Positions 26,483 through 36,511 are shown, counted from the first letter of the stretch. The stretch: DNA of 64,000 bases from Lysinibacillus sp. OF-1 (GCF_028356935.1 NZ_CP102798.1:3782001-3846000), one strand, 5' to 3'. Made by a program: numbers and translations. Notes: generated by a model from the sequence alone, not told the origin.

Positions 26483-26719
26483 ATGCATAATTTTGATCAA
26501 GACCTTTATAAAGAAATTATATCTATGCTCAATGACATTCTGTCCCAAACAATAACAAATGAATGGTTATCTATTAATTTAGCAGCAAAATATGTCGGCG
26601 TCTCCTACAATACCTTTATCAAGTTTCGTAACATGGGCTTAAAAATATGTGAAATTGACGGCATCAAACGAGTTTCAAGAAAGGAAATCGACCGTTTTTT
26701 AGAAGAATACAGCTATTAA
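26483..26719 (+). CDS. xis: Excisionase-like HTH protein
   Basis: A 78-residue protein whose C-terminal 50 residues form a MerR/helix_turn_helix_17-type winged helix: WLSINLAAKYVGVSYNTFIKF, then IDGIKRVSRKEIDRFLEE. Proteins of this size and motif directly upstream of a tyrosine integrase are typically recombination directionality factors. ATG follows AAGGAAG. It lies between the helicase and integrase genes on the same strand. Confidence 0.75.
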   Translation: MHNFDQDLYKEIISMLNDILSQTITNEWLSINLAAKYVGVSYNTFIKFRNMGLKICEIDGIKRVSRKEIDRFLEEYSY

Positions 26720-26726
26720 TCAGGCA

Positions 26727-26790
26727 CTGTGAGAGGATTTTTCCCCAGTTAAATTATATATTATAACTGTGAGGATTAATCCTCTCTTTA
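26727..26790. promoter_or_regulatory. Repeats upstream of the integrase gene
   Basis: ACTGTGAGAGGATT and ACTGTGAGGATT occur 40 bases apart, flanking an AT-rich imperfect palindrome (AGTTA...TAACT). The second overlaps an inverted GAGGATTAATCCTC. These could be binding sites for the excisionase or the integrase regulator. Confidence 0.35.
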
Positions 26791-26825
26791 TATCTTGCCC
26801 CCGCAACGATACTAGGAGGAGCACT

Positions 26826-27992
26826 ATGACAAAAAATAATTCTTCACCCATCAAAAGTTATGAAAACAAAGATGGAAAAATGTTATATAAATTCCAAGTT
26901 TATTTAGGTGTAGACGAGCTTACAGGTAAAGCTCGCAGTACTACCCGTAGAGGTTTTAAAACGAAAAAAGAAGCTGAACTTGCTTTAGCACGTATCAAAC
27001 TTCAAGTCTCCGAAGGCACATACAAACAAAAAAGTACAGAGACATATCAGGAAGTATACGATCTTTGGATCTCTCAATACGAAAAAACTGTAGAAGAAAG
27101 TACATTTGTTAAAACAGTCGGCTACTTTAAAAATCATATCTTACCTTCTATGGGTAGTTATCGTATCGAGAAAATTACGATTTCTATTTGTCAAAAACAT
27201 TACAATGAATGGGCTTCAAAAGTTAAAAAAGCTCGTACGATTAAGTCTTACGCTAAAAAGGTATTAGATTTTGCTATTGTGCATGGCTTTATTCAAACGA
27301 ATCCCTTCATTCATGTTGAGACAAAAATTAAGAAAGCATTTACCGAGAGTGCTAAAGATGAAAATGAAAACTTTTATACAAAGGAAGAGTTAATTTCATT
27401 TTTAGAGAAAGCAAAGGATCACCTTAACTATAAAGCATATGCGCTATTCCGTTTGATTGCATATACAGGTATGCGTAAAAGCGAGGCATTAGCTTTAACA
27501 TGGAATGATGTGAACTTTGTGGAAAGTGAGATAACTATTAATAAAGCCATCGGACGCGGGAAACAAACACAGCTTTATTTGAAGACTACCAAGACTGGTA
27601 AACCTCGTACGATCAAATTAGATGAAACAACTTTATCGATCTTGAAAGAATGGAATAAGATTCAAAAGCAGCAATATATTCAGTTAGGCATCAATACACT
27701 GAAGAAAAATCAATTGATGTTTAATAATACAAAAAACGATTTTATCCAGCCTAGTCAAGTTCAGAAGTGGATGTATAGTGTCCAAAACAAATACACTTTG
27801 AAGAAAGTGTCACCACATGGTTTACGCCATACGCACTGCTCTCTGCTATTTGAAGCAGGTGCAAGCATTAAAGAAGTTCAAGATCGACTTGGCCATTCTG
27901 ACGTAAAAACTACATTAGACATTTATACACACGTCACAAAAAAGGCCAAAGAAGGAGCTATACAGAAGTTTGTGAGCTATTTAGAAGGTTAA
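26826..27992 (+). CDS. int: Tyrosine recombinase (integrase) of the ssrA-inserted island
   Basis: The 388-residue protein has three parts. The N-terminal AP2-like arm-binding domain includes KSYENKDGKMLYKFQVYLG and TTRRGFKTKKEAE. A SAM-like core-binding domain spans residues 65-160. The catalytic domain shows YTGMRKSEALAL (first Arg), HGLRHTH (His-x-x-Arg), LGHSDVKTT and the nucleophile in IYTHVT. The ATG at 26826 has AGGAGGAG upstream. It is the last gene of the element, about 140 bases from the 3' end of ssrA. This is the standard arrangement for integrases that use the tmRNA gene as attachment site. Confidence 0.93.
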   Translation: MTKNNSSPIKSYENKDGKMLYKFQVYLGVDELTGKARSTTRRGFKTKKEAELALARIKLQVSEGTYKQKSTETYQEVYDLWISQYEKTVEESTFVKTVGYFKNHILPSMGSYRIEKITISICQKHYNEWASKVKKARTIKSYAKKVLDFAIVHGFIQTNPFIHVETKIKKAFTESAKDENENFYTKEELISFLEKAKDHLNYKAYALFRLIAYTGMRKSEALALTWNDVNFVESEITINKAIGRGKQTQLYLKTTKTGKPRTIKLDETTLSILKEWNKIQKQQYIQLGINTLKKNQLMFNNTKNDFIQPSQVQKWMYSVQNKYTLKKVSPHGLRHTHCSLLFEAGASIKEVQDRLGHSDVKTTLDIYTHVTKKAKEGAIQKFVSYLEG

Positions 27993-28052
27993 ATTTCCGA
28001 CTGAGTTTTGACTAGAAATTGACTAGATATGAATGAAAACAGATGAAATTGG

Positions 28053-28097
28053 ATGAAATTAAAAAAGTGCCAAAACCCTGTATTATCAAGGGTTTTG
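28053..28097 (+). terminator. Integrase terminator, also the second copy of a 27-base repeat
   Basis: CAAAACCCT (28071-28079) pairs with AGGGTTTTG (28089-28097). Positions 28053-28079 match 6115-6141 at 25 of 27 bases. Confidence 0.7.
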
Positions 28098-28129
28098 ACA
28101 CTCTGTGAAATCCTATGATTTCTAAAAAA

Positions 28130-28482
28130 TGGAGACGGCGGGAGTCGAACCCGCGTCCAAAGACTCCAATACTTCAGCTTCTACGCGTGTAGTTTGCCTA
28201 TTTAGGATTCACGTAACATTATGCCGACAAACAGGCGTCCTGTACGCTAACCTGGAAATCTCTTGCCGATGACTCAGGTGGTACCATCGACCGTATCCCA
28301 CTAAAGTTGGGCCCCACGTTCTCTACATGGGCGATAGAGAGGCAGAGCGCTTACGAGCTTACGCTGCGAAAGCTAAGTTTTGTTGTTTGCCAGTTATTAT
28401 ATAACTGTCGTTGATGACGGAGCCGAGCCCTCCGACGCGCGACTAAAGCTTGAACCATCCCTGTCGAATCCGTAACGTCCCC
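28130..28482 (-). ncRNA. ssrA: tmRNA (SsrA)
   Basis: tmRNA rescues stalled ribosomes and adds a degradation tag. The 5' end reads GGGGACGTTACGGATTCG followed by ACAGGGATGG, and the 3' end has the tRNA-like T-arm GGGTTCGACTCCC and acceptor CGTCTCCA. A seven-base acceptor stem forms (GGGGACG with CGTCTCC, one G-T pair). The resume frame at 28359-28391 encodes GKQQNLAFAA and TAA. Length is 353 bases. The discriminator A is followed by TTT, so CCA is not encoded here. The island lies directly beyond this 3' end, which is its attachment site. Confidence 0.96.
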
Positions 28483-28595
28483 TTGATATATGAATCGAAG
28501 CGGTTGGGCTTCGTTCAAACAAAGAGCTAGAATTGCTTCTAGTACGGTGGGAGCTTAAAGTACGCTTCCATGAAATCTGGCAATCAGTAATACAT

Positions 28596-28624
28596 ATTAT
28601 AAAACAAAACTAGCGATAGTTCAA
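28596..28624 (-). promoter_or_regulatory. ssrA promoter
   Basis: On the minus strand TTGAAC (28619-28624) and TATAAT (28596-28601) are separated by exactly 17 bases, an excellent sigma-A promoter. Transcription would begin near 28589, giving a leader of about 105 bases removed during tmRNA maturation. Confidence 0.8.
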
Positions 28625-28685
28625 GTATCCCGCTATTGTATAAAAAATTGGCTTAAATACCTAGTATATCCGCTAGATTGGGCTT

Positions 28686-28797
28686 TCTATCCATCACTTT
28701 TGTTGTTCTATCCACCACTTTTCAATCTCTATCCATCGCTTTCGCTTTTCTATCCACCACTTTTCAATCTCTATCCGTCACTTTCGCTGTTCTATCC
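28686..28797. repeat. Six-copy 21-base periodic repeat
   Basis: TCTATCC recurs at 28686, 28707, 28728, 28749, 28770 and 28791, exactly every 21 bases. The 14 bases between alternate between two types (CACCACTTTTCAAT-like and ATCGCTTTCGC-like). It lies between the ssrA promoter and the smpB terminator. No convincing ORF uses it. Confidence 0.85.
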
Positions 28798-28822
28798 GCC
28801 TCGCCCAGCATCAACACCTAAA

Positions 28823-28850
28823 AAAGCTCACCAACAACAAGGTGAGCTTT
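28823..28850 (-). terminator. smpB terminator
   Basis: AAAGCTCACC (28823-28832) pairs with GGTGAGCTTT (28841-28850), just after the smpB stop in the leftward direction, followed by T-rich sequence. Confidence 0.8.
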
Positions 28851-28861
28851 CTCGAAATCTA

Positions 28862-29329
28862 TTAATATTGATTTTTTGATTTGAAGGTACGTTCCATTTC
28901 GCGTTTGGCTTCTTTTTTGCGCATGTCGTTACGTTTATCGTAGTCTTTTTTCCCTTTGCCGATGCCGATTAAAAGCTTGGCATAGCCGTCTTTGATGTAC
29001 ATTTTCAATGGAACAATTGTGTAACCGTCACGTTTTACGGCACCGACTAGCTCGCCGATTTGCTTTTTATGGAGCAGCAGCTTGCGGGCGCGTAGTGGGT
29101 CGTGATTGAAACGGTTGCCTTGATCGAAGGGGCTGACATGCATGTTGCTAATCCATGCTTCGCCATTGGTGATTCGGACATAGGAGTCCTTTAGTTGGGC
29201 CTTGCCTGCACGGATGGATTTGATTTCTGTGCCGGTTAGGACCATGCCTGCTTCGATTGTTTCCTCAATAAAGTAATCATGTCCAGCTTTTTTGTTTTGT
29301 GCTAATACTTTTCCAGAACCTTTTGCCAT
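28862..29329 (-). CDS. smpB: SmpB, tmRNA-binding protein
   Basis: SmpB binds tmRNA and delivers it to stalled ribosomes for trans-translation. The 155-residue sequence has the conserved oligonucleotide-binding barrel: [35 protein letters not shown], and the basic C-terminal tail [20 protein letters not shown], which inserts in the mRNA channel. The ATG at 29329 is preferred; a GTG three codons upstream overlaps the GAGGGTG ribosome site. Its neighbours ssrA (downstream) and rnr (upstream), both part of ribosome rescue or RNA quality control, keep the usual Bacillales order. Confidence 0.97.
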   Translation of the reverse strand: MAKGSGKVLAQNKKAGHDYFIEETIEAGMVLTGTEIKSIRAGKAQLKDSYVRITNGEAWISNMHVSPFDQGNRFNHDPLRARKLLLHKKQIGELVGAVKRDGYTIVPLKMYIKDGYAKLLIGIGKGKKDYDKRNDMRKKEAKREMERTFKSKNQY

Positions 29330-29355
29330 ATTCTTCACCCTCTACTTAAAGGTTG

Positions 29356-29400
29356 AGCATTAGCGAAAGCATCCTTACTTAGGACACTTTCGCTAATGCT
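29356..29400. terminator. Hairpin between rnr and smpB
   Basis: Perfect 14-base arms (AGCATTAGCGAAAG and its complement) begin at the last base of rnr. There is no T-run, so it may attenuate or protect the transcript rather than fully end it. Confidence 0.5.
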
Positions 29401-31868
29401 TATTTACGTTTTGATTTTTTCTTTTTGTTTTTCTTTGCAATGCCCTCATAGAACTTTTGCTTTTGTTTCACGCGTTTTTTAGGACCTGGGCTTGAGTCTT
29501 CTTTGCGGCGACCACGCGGGTCACGATCGCTTTCACGACGTTCACCTTGCTTGGCGCTACGACTTCCACGGTCATCCTCTTGGCGACCGCCTCTACGGTT
29601 GCCACCGCGTCCGCCTTTTTCTTCGTCGCTGCGTGTGCTTCGTTGACTGCGTCCACCCTTGTTATCACTATAATTTTTACGTGCATGGATGACAGTAGGA
29701 GCTGCTTTACGTGTTCGTCCATATGAAGTTACCATTCCAACGATTTCAAAGTCAATGGATGACTCCTCAATAATGACATTGGCAACACGGACTGTCACTT
29801 CATCACCAATACGGAATTGACGATTTGTTCGTTCACCAATCATAATCATTTGACGATCATCGAAGCGGTAGTAATCATCTGTCATATTACTGATGTGAAC
29901 AAGTCCTTCGATTGTGTTTGGCAGCTCCACGAAAATACCGAAGTTTGTAATGGATGAAACGATCCCTTCGAATTCCTCGCCAATTTTATCAGACATGTAC
30001 TGTGCTTTTTTCAGAGCGTCCGTATCACGTTCTGCATCAACAGCACGACGTTCACGCTCAGAAGTATGGTCAGCAATTTCATCCATTGCCATACTCCACT
30101 GTGCAATCGTTTCTCTAGAAGTATCCTTATTAATTATATACGTACGAATTAAACGATGTACGATTAAGTCTGGATAACGACGAATTGGTGATGTGAAGTG
30201 TGTATAGAAATCCGTTGATAAGCCAAAGTGACCAAGGCTTTCAGGATAATATTTTGCCTGTTGCATCGAGCGTAGTAGCATTGTTGAAATAACGGGCTCC
30301 TCTGGCATACCATCAATGGCTTTTAAAACATCTTGCAGTGCCTTCGGATGCACTGTATTACCAGTACCTTTAATTAAAATACCGAAGTTCGTAACAAATT
30401 CAAAGAAGCGTTGGAGCTTTTCAGGCTTTGGATCTTCGTGAATACGGTATAGGAACGGTACATTCATCCAGTGGAAGTGCTCTGCAACTGTTTCATTGGC
30501 AGCAAGCATGAAATCCTCAATTAGCTTCTCCGCTACTGTACGTTCACGTAATTCAATATCAACTGGCCAGCCTTCTTCATTGACAAGGACTTTGGATTCT
30601 TTAAAGTCAAAGTCAATCGCCCCTCGTGTTTCACGTTTACGACGTAATATACCAGATAGCTCAGCCATATTTTTAAACATTGGCACAAGTGGCTCGTAGC
30701 GTTCGATTAGTGCCTCATCCTGCTCCTCTAAAATCATGTAAACGTCCTTATATGTCATACGCTCTGTCGTTTTAATGACACTTTGGAAAATTTCGTGTGA
30801 AATGACATTACCATTCCCATCAATAATCATTTCACAGGATAATGTTAGACGGTCAACTTGTGGATTTAATGAACAAATACCGTTTGATAGACGATGTGGA
30901 ATCATTGGGATTACACGGTCTGTTAAATAAACACTTGTTGCACGGTCATAAGCTTCGATGTCAATGACTGAGCCTTGCGTAACATAGTAACTAACGTCTG
31001 CAATATGTACGCCAAGCTTGTAAGTACCATCTACATTTTTCGTTACGGTTACCGCATCATCCAAGTCTTTTGCGTCTGCACCATCAATTGTCACGATCGT
31101 TTCATGTCGCAAATCACGACGACCTACTAAATCTGCCTCTGTAATTTCATCTGGGACGCGTTGAGCAGCTGCGATGACTTCGTCTGGGAATTCAGGTGGA
31201 ATGTCGTGCTTATATAAGATTGATAAAATATCCACACCTGGATCATTTTTATGCCCTAAAATTTTGGTAATATAGCCTGTTGCGGATTTTAAATCCTCTG
31301 GCCATGTCGCAACCTCAACAACAACCTTATGACCGTCAACAGCTCCTAATGTGTCTCCCTTTGCGATAAAGATATCCATCGGTAGCTTTTTATCGTCTAA
31401 GACAACAAAGCCAAAGCCTCGATTAGCCTGGAATGTGCCGACAAAGCTTGTTTGACCACGCTCGACGACCTTTGTGACAGTCCCTTCTCGTCGGTCCCCA
31501 AATGATTCTTTTAAGACACGAATTAAAACGATGTCTCCATTAATCGCACCATTAATTTCATGCGGTGGAATGAATACATCATCCATGCCCTCGACATCAG
31601 GTGTCACAAAACCGAAGCCCTTCGCATGTCCGATAAATTTACCTCTTAGCAAATTCATACGCTCTGGTAGACCATAACGATTGGAGCGAGAACGCACAAC
31701 TAAGCCTTGCCCTTCCATACGGACAAGGGTTTTGACAAGCTCCTTGAACTCCTCAGCATCCTCAAAACCGAATTCATCCTCGATTTCACCGACAGTTAAT
31801 GGTTTATAATCATCTTTGTTGAAAAAATCGAGTAAACGACTTTGTAGTGTATCTTTTTGGTCTTTCAT
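29400..31868 (-). CDS. rnr: Ribonuclease R
   Basis: RNase R is a processive 3'-5' exoribonuclease that degrades structured RNA and the messages released by trans-translation. Domains in order: an N-terminal winged helix (residues about 10-70), cold-shock OB folds with GFGFVTPD and GFGFVVLDD, the RNB catalytic domain ([16 protein letters not shown] with the metal-binding Asp cluster, and [12 protein letters not shown]), an S1 domain ([15 protein letters not shown]) and a long Arg/Gly/Lys-rich tail of about 100 residues. The tail is longer than usual and low in complexity. The start at 31868 has AAGGAGGG upstream. It lies upstream of smpB and ssrA. Confidence 0.97.
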   Translation of the reverse strand: MKDQKDTLQSRLLDFFNKDDYKPLTVGEIEDEFGFEDAEEFKELVKTLVRMEGQGLVVRSRSNRYGLPERMNLLRGKFIGHAKGFGFVTPDVEGMDDVFIPPHEINGAINGDIVLIRVLKESFGDRREGTVTKVVERGQTSFVGTFQANRGFGFVVLDDKKLPMDIFIAKGDTLGAVDGHKVVVEVATWPEDLKSATGYITKILGHKNDPGVDILSILYKHDIPPEFPDEVIAAAQRVPDEITEADLVGRRDLRHETIVTIDGADAKDLDDAVTVTKNVDGTYKLGVHIADVSYYVTQGSVIDIEAYDRATSVYLTDRVIPMIPHRLSNGICSLNPQVDRLTLSCEMIIDGNGNVISHEIFQSVIKTTERMTYKDVYMILEEQDEALIERYEPLVPMFKNMAELSGILRRKRETRGAIDFDFKESKVLVNEEGWPVDIELRERTVAEKLIEDFMLAANETVAEHFHWMNVPFLYRIHEDPKPEKLQRFFEFVTNFGILIKGTGNTVHPKALQDVLKAIDGMPEEPVISTMLLRSMQQAKYYPESLGHFGLSTDFYTHFTSPIRRYPDLIVHRLIRTYIINKDTSRETIAQWSMAMDEIADHTSERERRAVDAERDTDALKKAQYMSDKIGEEFEGIVSSITNFGIFVELPNTIEGLVHISNMTDDYYRFDDRQMIMIGERTNRQFRIGDEVTVRVANVIIEESSIDFEIVGMVTSYGRTRKAAPTVIHARKNYSDNKGGRSQRSTRSDEEKGGRGGNRRGGRQEDDRGSRSAKQGERRESDRDPRGRRKEDSSPGPKKRVKQKQKFYEGIAKKNKKKKSKRK

Positions 31869-31905
31869 ACATATTCCCTCCTTCATGAGAAAATCCTATT
31901 TATAA

Positions 31906-32652
31906 TTATTGTGCCCAATTTAGGCTTTCTAAAAAGCGATAAATATCTTCATGTAATTGATCTTTTTCTTGATCCAATGTAATAACATGTTTTGAGTTTT
32001 CATACCACTTGATATGCTTTTCAAGTGACTCAGTTTGATTATATATAATGTTGGCAGATTCTGTCTCTATTACTTCATCATTTGTAGCTTGTATGACAAA
32101 AATAGGCGCATAAATCATGTCAATTTCTTGTCGTGTACGGGCAATAAATTCACGTAGCTCCTGTAGAGATGGCATCCCTTTTTCAGCAATGAGTGCTACT
32201 TCTGCTTCAATTTGCTCATCTTGTTTTCCTAAGAACTTTTTATAATCCCTTGCATATTTCAAGACACCCTCAAACATAATGTCTGTTGTACGCATTGTCA
32301 TAGGGGCGCACATTGTGACAATTCCTTTAACAGGATTATTTAATGCCACGTTTAGTGCCATCACACCGCCTAATGAAAGACCAGCGACAGCAATTTCTTG
32401 ATAGCCAGCATCCTGTAACTGTTTGTAGGCGGCAACGACATCCTGCCACCAGTCTGCTGGACCTGTTGTGATTAGTTCTTCTGGTTCCACACCGTGACCT
32501 TTATAGTGAGGTGCCAAAGTAGTATACCCTTTTTTCTCTAAAAATCTACCAAGCATTCGTACATCTGCAGAGCTACCAGTAAAGCCGTGTAATAATAATA
32601 CGGCACGTGGTCCTGCTTGAAAGAAAAATGGCTGTGATAATGATTTGTTCAT
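31906..32652 (-). CDS. est: Carboxylesterase (alpha/beta hydrolase)
   Basis: A 248-residue alpha/beta hydrolase of the Bacillus Est30 type. It has [16 protein letters not shown] (oxyanion region), the nucleophile elbow GLSLGG, an Asp in [13 protein letters not shown] and the catalytic His in [10 protein letters not shown]. It hydrolyses short- to medium-chain esters in the cytoplasm. The ATG at 32652 is chosen because AAGGAGTG lies eight bases upstream; a GTG three codons earlier lies within it. The secG-est-rnr-smpB order is conserved in Bacillales, and the rnr start follows closely. Confidence 0.93.
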   Translation of the reverse strand: MNKSLSQPFFFQAGPRAVLLLHGFTGSSADVRMLGRFLEKKGYTTLAPHYKGHGVEPEELITTGPADWWQDVVAAYKQLQDAGYQEIAVAGLSLGGVMALNVALNNPVKGIVTMCAPMTMRTTDIMFEGVLKYARDYKKFLGKQDEQIEAEVALIAEKGMPSLQELREFIARTRQEIDMIYAPIFVIQATNDEVIETESANIIYNQTESLEKHIKWYENSKHVITLDQEKDQLHEDIYRFLESLNWAQ

Positions 32653-32804
32653 TGTAAGCACTCCTTCATCCTAAAACACTCATCCATACTATACCCATTA
32701 TAGCTATCTCGATTATGTCTAGCGAATAACAAGCTGGATCGCAAATTACAATTCAATTTTTGCTATGGAGAGAGAATTTACCATTTAGTTTTGATAAAAG
32801 AAAA

Positions 32805-32827
32805 CGCCCAACCAATTTGGTTAGGCG
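32805..32827 (-). terminator. Terminator after secG
   Basis: CGCCCAACCA pairs with TGGTTAGGCG with one mismatch, followed on the minus strand by TTTTCTTTT. Confidence 0.7.
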
Positions 32828-32842
32828 ATATATCTTCAACTA

Positions 32843-33070
32843 TTAGATTTTTGTAATAGCAACTGCTAAAATGAAAAATAGTATAGCTAACACAATTGTT
32901 GCACGGTGAAGGATTAAATCCATACCACGTGCTTTTTGCTTTCCAAATAGTTGCTCAGCTCCACCCGAGATGGCACCTGATAAGCCTGCACTTTTACTAG
33001 ATTGAAGTAATACCACAACGATCAACGCTAATGATACGATAACTAATGAAACTAATACTACTGTATGCAT
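32843..33070 (-). CDS. secG: SecG, protein-export membrane subunit
   Basis: SecG is the small non-essential partner of SecYE in the protein translocation channel. The 75-residue protein has two membrane helices (about 3-22 and 53-72) and the family block [29 protein letters not shown] between them. The length is typical. GGGAGGTGCAGTGA precedes the ATG. It heads the secG-est-rnr-smpB block, separated from est by a terminator. Confidence 0.96.
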   Translation of the reverse strand: MHTVVLVSLVIVSLALIVVVLLQSSKSAGLSGAISGGAEQLFGKQKARGMDLILHRATIVLAILFFILAVAITKI

Positions 33071-33282
33071 TCACTGCACCTCCCGAACTTTGAAACATCA
33101 CAACACCTTTTAGTATAACAAAAAGTGGATTATGTGACAACTTTCATGATGAAATCATTTACAAGCTCTATTGAAAATTTACTAGAATCTTGAATTTTGA
33201 ATTTTCCCAATTTCCTCGTATGGTCAGGTCGCAGTTAGTATACATGCTCTTGTGGTACTGTATTCAACGTGGTGACTATCAG

Positions 33283-34473
33283 CTATGATGGTTGGACTTT
33301 CTTGACAGTAAATAGTGCTATTACCATGAATATGGCACAGCAGGCAAATAGACTAATTAAAAAAATCCCACCTACGAAATAACCCCAATATTCCACAAGT
33401 GAACCAAAAACCGGTGGAATTAAAAATACACCTATGGATGCCACCATTATACTAAACCCACTTGCAAAACCACTCATAGATTTTTCTACACTTTCAACAG
33501 CTAGCGTCATCCATATACCATTAAAGCCCGCAAGAGAAAAACCTATAATTGCTATACACATCACTATAAAAAAGGTGGAATAGGTAAAATACATAAGGAT
33601 TATCCCATTTGCGCTTAGTATAGTAATGATTAATAATACAGCCCATCGATTTTTATTAAAAAATTTATCACTAATAATCCCCCACAACACTCGCCCACTT
33701 GCCCCACTAATTTCAGAAATAGCCAAGCATATGCCAGCACTATAAATGGGCCAGTCCTTTATTTCATATAAAAATAATATAATGTAGGTGTTAAATGTCA
33801 TTTGAATACCCATTAAGATGAATGCTGAGCTATTCGTAAAAAAGAGCCATTTTGAATGAAGGAAAATGCGTAACTGCTGACGTAAAGGCAATTTAGTAGC
33901 TATCTCAGTTTGTGAATCTTCTTTTGTTTTTAATACAAAAGGCATTATGAAACTAAACATTAATAATACTACTGCCGCTACAGACAATGTATAACGCCAA
34001 CCAATGAAAGCTACTAATGGAATCAGGACAACACTCGAGCCTGCTGAACCTAGCGTAATAGACATCTGTTTTAACCCCATTAGCAATGAAACTTGATTTA
34101 CTGGAAGTATGTTCATAAGGAAACGATTTGTAACAGGATGCATTCCTCCATAACCCATCCCTGCTAGTACAACAAATACTAAGGCCAACGTATAATTGTC
34201 TATCCAAGCAAAGCTTAAAAAGCCTGTTCCAACAATAATCATCAAACAAACCATTATTTTACGGGTACTCAATCGATCTGCTAAATAGCCAACTAGCAAT
34301 GTTGCTATAAATTGACCAATAAAAAGAGCAGTTGGAAGAAATCCTAACTGCCCTTTATTCAATGATAAGTCTGCACTAATATAGAACATTAGAGGACTAA
34401 TGCTTCTCCCAACAAAGGCAGTTAAAAATTGAGCAATGATGATCCACATTGCAATAAGTTTCATCTGTTGCAT
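33283..34473 (-). CDS. MFS transporter
   Basis: A 396-residue major facilitator with twelve hydrophobic segments and motif A between helices 2 and 3 (GYLADRLSTRKIM). A second half-motif (GIISDKFFNKNRW) follows helix 8. The substrate cannot be read from sequence. It lies downstream of the TRAP and aromatic-degradation cluster but is separated from it by 275 bases, so co-function with that pathway is possible but not shown. Confidence 0.9.
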   Translation of the reverse strand: MQQMKLIAMWIIIAQFLTAFVGRSISPLMFYISADLSLNKGQLGFLPTALFIGQFIATLLVGYLADRLSTRKIMVCLMIIVGTGFLSFAWIDNYTLALVFVVLAGMGYGGMHPVTNRFLMNILPVNQVSLLMGLKQMSITLGSAGSSVVLIPLVAFIGWRYTLSVAAVVLLMFSFIMPFVLKTKEDSQTEIATKLPLRQQLRIFLHSKWLFFTNSSAFILMGIQMTFNTYIILFLYEIKDWPIYSAGICLAISEISGASGRVLWGIISDKFFNKNRWAVLLIITILSANGIILMYFTYSTFFIVMCIAIIGFSLAGFNGIWMTLAVESVEKSMSGFASGFSIMVASIGVFLIPPVFGSLVEYWGYFVGGIFLISLFACCAIFMVIALFTVKKVQPS

Positions 34474-34748
34474 AATCCATCAAAACCACCTTTTACGCTC
34501 GATGAGCCAATTCATTTCCACCTAATACAGTGGTCGATTTTTTCAAGTGTGTTGTGATTAGCCTACTTTAACTATTACTATTAAAGTTGTGGTTGGTTTC
34601 CGCTACGGGATGCTCGTTTTCAGGGCAAGCAGAAGTCGTGCATCCTCCTCCACAAATAACTAAAAAAATGTAGTATCATATATTAATTGACTATAAAAGC
34701 AACCATAAGATAACCTAATATTCTCCTAATTAACGTACCTGCTACTCC
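34474..34748. other. Intergenic region between TRAP and MFS genes
   Basis: No gene is visible. Around 34590-34660 there is a GC-richer piece (TTCCGCTACGGGATGCTCG...GCATCCTCCTCCAC) that looks like a degraded copy of an interspersed intergenic element. I cannot identify it from this one copy. Confidence 0.3.
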
Positions 34749-36029
34749 CTACATCCCCAACCATCTTGGTACGAATAATACAAGGTCTGGAATATATGTT
34801 AGGAATAGTAGCACGATAAAGGAAATAACAATAAAAGGAAAAACACTCTTTACTAGCGTTTCAAACTTCACTTTTGCCATCGATGATACGATGAAAAGTC
34901 CTGTCCCTACTGGCGGTGTTAATAAGCCTAACGTTAAGTTAATACAAATGATGACTCCAAAATGCACCGGGTCAATATTAAATGCTATTACGAGTGGCAT
35001 CATGACAGGTACTAGAATAATTAATGCGGCAATTCCATCTAGTATCATGCCGATTAGTAACAATGCTAAATTCACTAATAATAAGAATACCCATGGACTT
35101 TCTGTAATGTTTAACATATTTTCTACTAACAATTGTGGAATTCGTTCAAAAGCAATCATCCATCCAAAAATATTGGCCATAATAATTAAATATGTTACTG
35201 TAGCTGTATTTGTCACCGTATTGATTAGCATTTTAGGGAGCTTTTTGATATTTAACTCTCTATAGACAAATAAACCGACAATTACTGCTAGTAAACAAGC
35301 GATAGCAGCAGATTCTGTTGCTGTAAATACACCTGTTAGAATACCTACAACAATTGTAATGGGTATTAATAGTGCTGGGATTACTTTTAATGACTTGCTT
35401 CGAATATCTGCCCACGAAGCCCGTTCACTTTTCGGGAATTGTTGTTTATAGCCCATATAAGAAATAACTAAAATAAAAACAAGACCATAAATAATCCCTG
35501 GGAGAATCCCAGCCATAAATAGAGCGCCAACAGATGTACTTGATAACGTACCGTAAATAATGAAAATCATACTTGGTGGAATAATAGGTGCGATAATAGA
35601 AGATGCTAATGTTATAGACGCTGCGAATTCACGTTTATAGCCTTCCTTCTCCATTTGCGGTACCATTACTTTACTCATCATTGCAGCTTGAGCATTTGCT
35701 GAACCTAGAATCGATGCTAAAAACATATTAGCAATAACTGTCACATAGGCCAGCCCTCCCCTAAAATGCCCAAAAAGGACACGAGCAAATTGAACAAGCC
35801 TCGTTGTAATACCGCCCTCATTCATAATTTCACCCATTAACATGAATAACGGAATCGCTAATAGGCCAAAATTTTCAAGCCCTGAATACATACGTAATGG
35901 TGTAGAATCTAATAATGTCACCTGACCATTTAAGATGAAATAAATAACTGTAGTAATACCAAGCACCATTGAGATGGGAATACCAATGATAAGTAAAAGA
36001 AAGAAAATAACGAGTACAATATAAGTCAT
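34749..36029 (-). CDS. dctM: TRAP transporter large permease (DctM type)
   Basis: DctM is the ion-driven membrane channel of tripartite ATP-independent periplasmic transporters. The 426-residue protein has about twelve hydrophobic helices and family blocks LFMLMGEIMNEGG, SAQAAMMSKVMVPQMEKEGY-like (here NAQAAMM...) and APIIPPSMIFIIYG. Its start overlaps the dctQ stop by 4 bases. It ends the long leftward aromatic-degradation cluster, so the likely cargo is an aromatic acid such as anthranilate. The substrate is an inference from context. Confidence 0.93.
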   Translation of the reverse strand: MTYIVLVIFFLLLIIGIPISMVLGITTVIYFILNGQVTLLDSTPLRMYSGLENFGLLAIPLFMLMGEIMNEGGITTRLVQFARVLFGHFRGGLAYVTVIANMFLASILGSANAQAAMMSKVMVPQMEKEGYKREFAASITLASSIIAPIIPPSMIFIIYGTLSSTSVGALFMAGILPGIIYGLVFILVISYMGYKQQFPKSERASWADIRSKSLKVIPALLIPITIVVGILTGVFTATESAAIACLLAVIVGLFVYRELNIKKLPKMLINTVTNTATVTYLIIMANIFGWMIAFERIPQLLVENMLNITESPWVFLLLVNLALLLIGMILDGIAALIILVPVMMPLVIAFNIDPVHFGVIICINLTLGLLTPPVGTGLFIVSSMAKVKFETLVKSVFPFIVISFIVLLFLTYIPDLVLFVPRWLGM

Positions 36030-36511
36030 GTATTTTCTCCTTCTCTATTTTTAAGTGTGTCAATTAAATGTGAAAGAAGATGAATTGCTGCAAAAATTAA
36101 TCCTATAAATACTGCACTATAAGGAATCCACATTGGTAATTGTAAGGAGCTCGATTTTTGTAGCAACATGGCAGGATTCATCATCCATTTGTAAGCGTAA
36201 TAGATTAATATAAATAAGAACGCAATCATCATGCAATCCTGAACAATTTTAAAAATCCTTTTACTACGCTTAGATACAGCATCATATAAAAATGTAACTG
36301 AAGCCTGAGTACCATATTTCAGACCCCAGCTTCCTCCAATAAACGAAGTCCATATTAATAAGAAAATCGAAACTTCACCAGCCCAAGGGATGGGATCTTT
36401 AAAGAAATAACGAAAAATAACCGCAAATATCATTAAGATAGCAAGCGCAGCCATTAAAATGATCATCAGTAGTTCTTCGATTTTAGTAATAACTTGACTA
36501 ATTTTCGCCAT
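36026..36511 (-). CDS. dctQ: TRAP transporter small permease (DctQ type)
   Basis: A 161-residue protein with four membrane helices, matching DctQ: first helix near 13-33, RYFFKDPIPWAGEVSIFLLIW with the conserved W-x-x-E, and a Gly-rich SFIGGSWGLKYGT segment. It forms a complex with DctM and bridges to the binding protein. It starts about 15 bases after dctP and overlaps dctM by four bases, so the three are one transcript. Confidence 0.92.
   Translation of the reverse strand: MAKISQVITKIEELLMIILMAALAILMIFAVIFRYFFKDPIPWAGEVSIFLLIWTSFIGGSWGLKYGTQASVTFLYDAVSKRSKRIFKIVQDCMMIAFLFILIYYAYKWMMNPAMLLQKSSSLQLPMWIPYSAVFIGLIFAAIHLLSHLIDTLKNREGENT

Noticed and set aside
28686..28797. CRISPR array
   Set aside because: The repeat is only 7 well-conserved bases with a 21-base period and the spacers are themselves repeated. 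No cas gene is present.
34891..35265. Forward frame antisense to dctM
   Set aside because: Composition is the mirror of a membrane protein gene; dctM is unambiguous.
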